Below the pieces are notes generated by a model. The model was given only the letters and a program-made list of their open reading frames with translations. It searched no databases and had not been told where the DNA came from. Shown piece after piece: positions 5,731 to 8,097 of a DNA stretch of 8,097 bases. The position numbers were made by a program, and so were the translations under genes. The stretch is from DATDAH01 sp036525535 (lineage in GTDB: Bacteria; Actinomycetota; Acidimicrobiia; Acidimicrobiales; DATDAH01): positions 1-8,097 of the forward strand of contig DATDAH010000090.1 in assembly GCA_036525535.1 (NCBI GenBank), read 5' to 3'. How positions within the stretch are numbered: the first letter of the stretch is position 1; the number at the start of each line of letters is the position of its first letter.

Positions 5731-6702
5731 GTGCAGCCTTCCCGCCGCGTCACCATCGAGGACGTGGCCGCCCGCGCCGGCGTCCACGCCGGGACGGTGT
5801 CGAGGGCGCTGAACCGGCCCGAGCAGGTCGCCCCGGCCACCCGTGAGCGCATCGAGGCGATCGTCCAGGAGCTCGACTTCGTCCCGAACCGGGCGGCCCG
5901 GGGCCTCATCACCGGCCGGACCGACAACGTCGCCGTGATCGTGCCCGACATCACCAACCCGACGTTCGCCGCCCTGGTCCGCGCCGCGGGGCGGGCGGCT
6001 CGGGATGCGGACCTCCAGCTCCTCCTCGTCGACACGGGCGAGCACGCCGAGGAGGAGGTCCGGGCGGCCCGAACCCTGGCCCACGAGGTCGACGGGTTCG
6101 TGGTCCTGTCGCCCCGCCGCCTGCACCGGGAGCTGGGTGCGTTGGGCTCGACGCCGGCCGTCTTCGTGAACCGCCCGGTGCGCGGTCGGGCGTCCGTGGT
6201 GATCAGAACGGCCCGCGCGGTGGACGACGCCGTTCGTCACCTCGTCGGGCACGGTCACGTCGGGCTGGCGTACCTGGGAGGACCGAAGGGTTCCTGGGCG
6301 GCGACGGAGCGTCGCGACGCCGCCCGGCGCACGAGCCGGGACACAGGCATCGCAATGCACGAGGTCACCGTCGGCGCCCCCACCTTCGAGGCCGCGGCAT
6401 CGACGGCCGACGCCATCCTGGCTACGGGCGCCTCCGCCGTCCTGGCCTTCAACGGCCAGATGGCCCTCGGCGTCATCGCCGGCCTGGCCCAGCGCGGGAT
6501 CGCGGTGCCCGGAGACGTCAGCGTGGTCGGTGGCGACGACGTGCCGATGGCAGCCATGACGGCGCCGCCCCTGACCGCGCTCTCGGTGCCCACCGGCGAG
6601 GCAGGAGCGACGGCGGTCGAGCTCCTGCGCAGCGACGGTCCAAGTGTCGAGCTGGCGGGGACCCTGGTCGTGCGGGGCTCGACGGGCCCGGTCACGAGCT
6701 GA
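5731..6702 (+). CDS. LacI-family transcriptional regulator
   Basis: With GTG 5731 as start this is a 323-residue LacI-family repressor or activator. The N-terminal helix-turn-helix starts at once: VTIEDVAARAGVHAGTVSRALN at 7-28, followed by the hinge region with VPNRAARGL near 49-57. The rest is the periplasmic-binding-protein-like effector domain, from NVAVIVPDITNPTFAALV near 65-82 to VSVVGGDDVPMAAMTAPPLTAL near 269-290. LacI regulators usually bind a sugar or sugar acid made or imported by neighbouring genes. I preferred GTG 5731 because the family normally begins a few residues before VTIEDVA. ATG 5638 would add 31 residues encoded antisense to the dehydrogenase gene. It is divergent from the dehydrogenase/LarA operon by 23 bp, and its last 11 bp overlap the tail of the beta-glucuronidase gene. 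Likely targets are these neighbours and itself; the effector may be glucuronate, fructuronate or mannonate, but nothing in the sequence identifies it. Confidence 0.92.
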   Translation: MQPSRRVTIEDVAARAGVHAGTVSRALNRPEQVAPATRERIEAIVQELDFVPNRAARGLITGRTDNVAVIVPDITNPTFAALVRAAGRAARDADLQLLLVDTGEHAEEEVRAARTLAHEVDGFVVLSPRRLHRELGALGSTPAVFVNRPVRGRASVVIRTARAVDDAVRHLVGHGHVGLAYLGGPKGSWAATERRDAARRTSRDTGIAMHEVTVGAPTFEAAASTADAILATGASAVLAFNGQMALGVIAGLAQRGIAVPGDVSVVGGDDVPMAAMTAPPLTALSVPTGEAGATAVELLRSDGPSVELAGTLVVRGSTGPVTS

Positions 6703-8097
6703 GGTCGGTCCGCCAGCGGCGACGCAGGTGGTGGGCGGCGGCCTTCGGGTGCCGGTCGCGGGTGAACACACCCTTCTTGTTTCCGTCCACGCGGACGAAC
6801 GACTGGCCCGTGGCGAAATCGGCGAAGTTCCAGACGTGCTCCCCGACCACGGCGTCGTTGCGGTCGAACACCCGGTGGTAGGTGTCCAGCAGCGCGGCCT
6901 GGTACTCCTCGCTCCACAGGACGGGGCGCAGGGTGTGCAGCCCGGCCAGGGTGTCGGCGCCGTACTCGGTGACCAGGATCGGCTTGTCGTGCTTCTCCGC
7001 CCACGCCCGCAGCTCCGCTTCCAGCCCCCGCTCGGCCGCCTCGAGGTCGCCGGCGTCGACGTACCAGCCGTAGTAGCGGTTGACCATCACCACGTCGGCC
7101 AGCTCGGTCAGGTAACAGCGATCCGGCGGCGCCAGCATCATGTTGACGAAGCCCACAGGTCGGGTCGGGTCGGCCTCCCGGGCGGTGGCGAAGAGCGGTT
7201 CGAAATAGGGGCGCGACTCCTCGGTGTGGGACTCGGGCTCGTTGGCGATGCTCCAGAGGACGACGCTCGGGTGGTTCTTGTCGCGGGCCACGAGCTCCTC
7301 GATCGCCTGCCGGTGGACCCCTTGGGTGACCGACCCGACCGTGTCCTCCGTGTAGGTCGTGCGGGCCACGTCTCCGAAGATCCCCCCGGCGACCCCGAGG
7401 TTCAGGCCCACGGCGGCGGTCTCGTCGATGACCACGATGCCGAGCCGGTCGGCGTGGTCGAGGACCTCCTCGGCGTAGGGGTAGTGCGAGGTGCGGAAGG
7501 AGTTCGCCCCCAGCCAGGCCAGGAGCTCGAAGTCATGCACCATGCTGGCGTCGTCATGGCCCCGGCCCCGGACGTTGAGGTCCTCGTGCATGCCGAAGCC
7601 ACGGAAGTAGAAGGGCTCGCCGTTGATCAGGAAGCGGGTGCCGTCCACCCGCACGGTCCGGATGCCGACCGTCTGGTGGTAGCGGTCGACCAGCTCGTCG
7701 CCGTCCATCACGTCGACCTGCAGGTCGTACAGGTAGCCGCGGCCCGGCGCCCACAACTCCGCGTCGGCAACCCGCAGCTCACCCTCGTCGCCCTGACCCT
7801 CGGCCACGACCCCGCCGCCGGCGTCCCGGAGGACGACCCTGATGTCGATGCCCCCGTCCTCCACCACCGCCGACCAGCGGACGATGCCCGTCCCGCCGTC
7901 GAGATCGGTCACCACCGTCACGTCCGAGAGGTGGGTCGGCGCGGTGGAGCACAGCCAGACGCTGCGGATCAACCCGGCGTAGTTGAAGAAGTCCTGGAAG
8001 ACGAACTGCTTGCGGCCGCCGTTGGGCAGGTCGTTGATCACCCCGGTCGGGATCGACGTCCACGTGAGCTCGTTGTTGACCACGATGGTGATCCGCA
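6692..8097 (-). CDS. uidA: GH2 beta-glucuronidase, 5' end beyond the window
   Basis: The reading frame is open to the right edge; 467 C-terminal residues are visible, equivalent to about residue 128 onward of the 603-residue E. coli enzyme. It hydrolyses beta-D-glucuronides to release D-glucuronate by a retaining mechanism. Visible parts are the end of the jelly-roll domain (VNNELTWTSIPTG, FFNYAGLIRSVWL), the immunoglobulin-like domain (about 55-145), and the TIM barrel from about 146. The acid/base Glu286 (SIANEPE, bases 7238-7240) and nucleophile Glu377 (TEYGAD, bases 6965-6967) are 91 residues apart, as are E413 and E504 in E. coli. The Asn-x-Lys pair that recognises the glucuronate carboxylate is present (Asn439/Lys441 in GNKKGVFTRDR), again at the E. 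coli spacing. NRYYGWY is also conserved. These features favour glucuronidase over galactosidase. GTG at 8083 is not the start, since homologous sequence continues upstream of it. The tail overlaps the regulator gene by 11 bp. Confidence 0.95.
   Translation of the reverse strand, partial: RITIVVNNELTWTSIPTGVINDLPNGGRKQFVFQDFFNYAGLIRSVWLCSTAPTHLSDVTVVTDLDGGTGIVRWSAVVEDGGIDIRVVLRDAGGGVVAEGQGDEGELRVADAELWAPGRGYLYDLQVDVMDGDELVDRYHQTVGIRTVRVDGTRFLINGEPFYFRGFGMHEDLNVRGRGHDDASMVHDFELLAWLGANSFRTSHYPYAEEVLDHADRLGIVVIDETAAVGLNLGVAGGIFGDVARTTYTEDTVGSVTQGVHRQAIEELVARDKNHPSVVLWSIANEPESHTEESRPYFEPLFATAREADPTRPVGFVNMMLAPPDRCYLTELADVVMVNRYYGWYVDAGDLEAAERGLEAELRAWAEKHDKPILVTEYGADTLAGLHTLRPVLWSEEYQAALLDTYHRVFDRNDAVVGEHVWNFADFATGQSFVRVDGNKKGVFTRDRHPKAAAHHLRRRWRTDLSS

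Noticed and set aside
6683..6702. Terminator at the overlap of the regulator and beta-glucuronidase tails
   Set aside because: The short palindrome CGGGCCCG has no loop or T tract and lies within coding sequence.
5704..6771. Minus-strand open frame of 355 codons opposite the LacI-family gene
   Set aside because: No motif and biased composition; the plus strand has clear LacI helix-turn-helix and effector-domain motifs.
8081..8083. GTG as start of the beta-glucuronidase
   Set aside because: The frame is open to the edge with family sequence (RITIV before VNNEL), and the jelly-roll domain would be cut; the true start lies outside the window.

Overview
The window reads as chromosomal DNA of a high-GC actinobacterium. 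GC is roughly 70% by eye, G/C strongly dominates third codon positions, genes are packed with almost no intergenic space, and several starts have no Shine-Dalgarno sequence, which suits leaderless transcripts. Acidimicrobiia or a related deep actinobacterial group would fit, but the sequence alone does not fix the taxon. Seven protein genes fill almost the whole window. There are no RNA genes, insertion sequences, CRISPR arrays or long repeats that I can see.

Layout from left to right: (1) a crotonase-fold (enoyl-CoA hydratase/isomerase family) gene on the minus strand, cut by the left edge; (2) head to head with it, with overlapping start codons, a plus-strand pair made of a GH43 beta-xylosidase/arabinofuranosidase and a Gfo/Idh/MocA oxidoreductase of the dihydrodiol/D-xylose dehydrogenase type; (3) tail to tail with that pair, a minus-strand two-gene operon made of a mannitol-dehydrogenase-family (fructuronate reductase-like) gene and, overlapping it by 4 nt, a LarA-family nickel-pincer racemase/epimerase; (4) 23 bp from that operon and divergent, a LacI-family regulator on the plus strand; (5) a minus-strand GH2 beta-glucuronidase that overlaps the tail of the regulator and runs off the right edge, so its N-terminus is missing.

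The genes from about 568 to 8097 look like a sugar and uronic-acid utilisation locus. The two glycosidases would release D-glucuronate and a pentose. The fructuronate reductase-like enzyme would make D-mannonate from D-fructuronate. The translationally coupled LarA homologue is the most interesting element. Some members of this superfamily epimerise C2 of aldonates (gluconate/mannonate), so here it may convert D-mannonate to D-gluconate. That would be a nickel-pincer bypass of the classical mannonate dehydratase step. This is inference from gene coupling and intact LarA cofactor residues, and it is not proven by the sequence. Two 13-bp perfect inverted repeats sit in the two divergent start regions (579-591 and 5712-5724) and are candidate operators.

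No uronate isomerase, mannonate dehydratase, sugar-acid kinase, transporter, or LarB/LarC/LarE cofactor-synthesis gene lies in the window.
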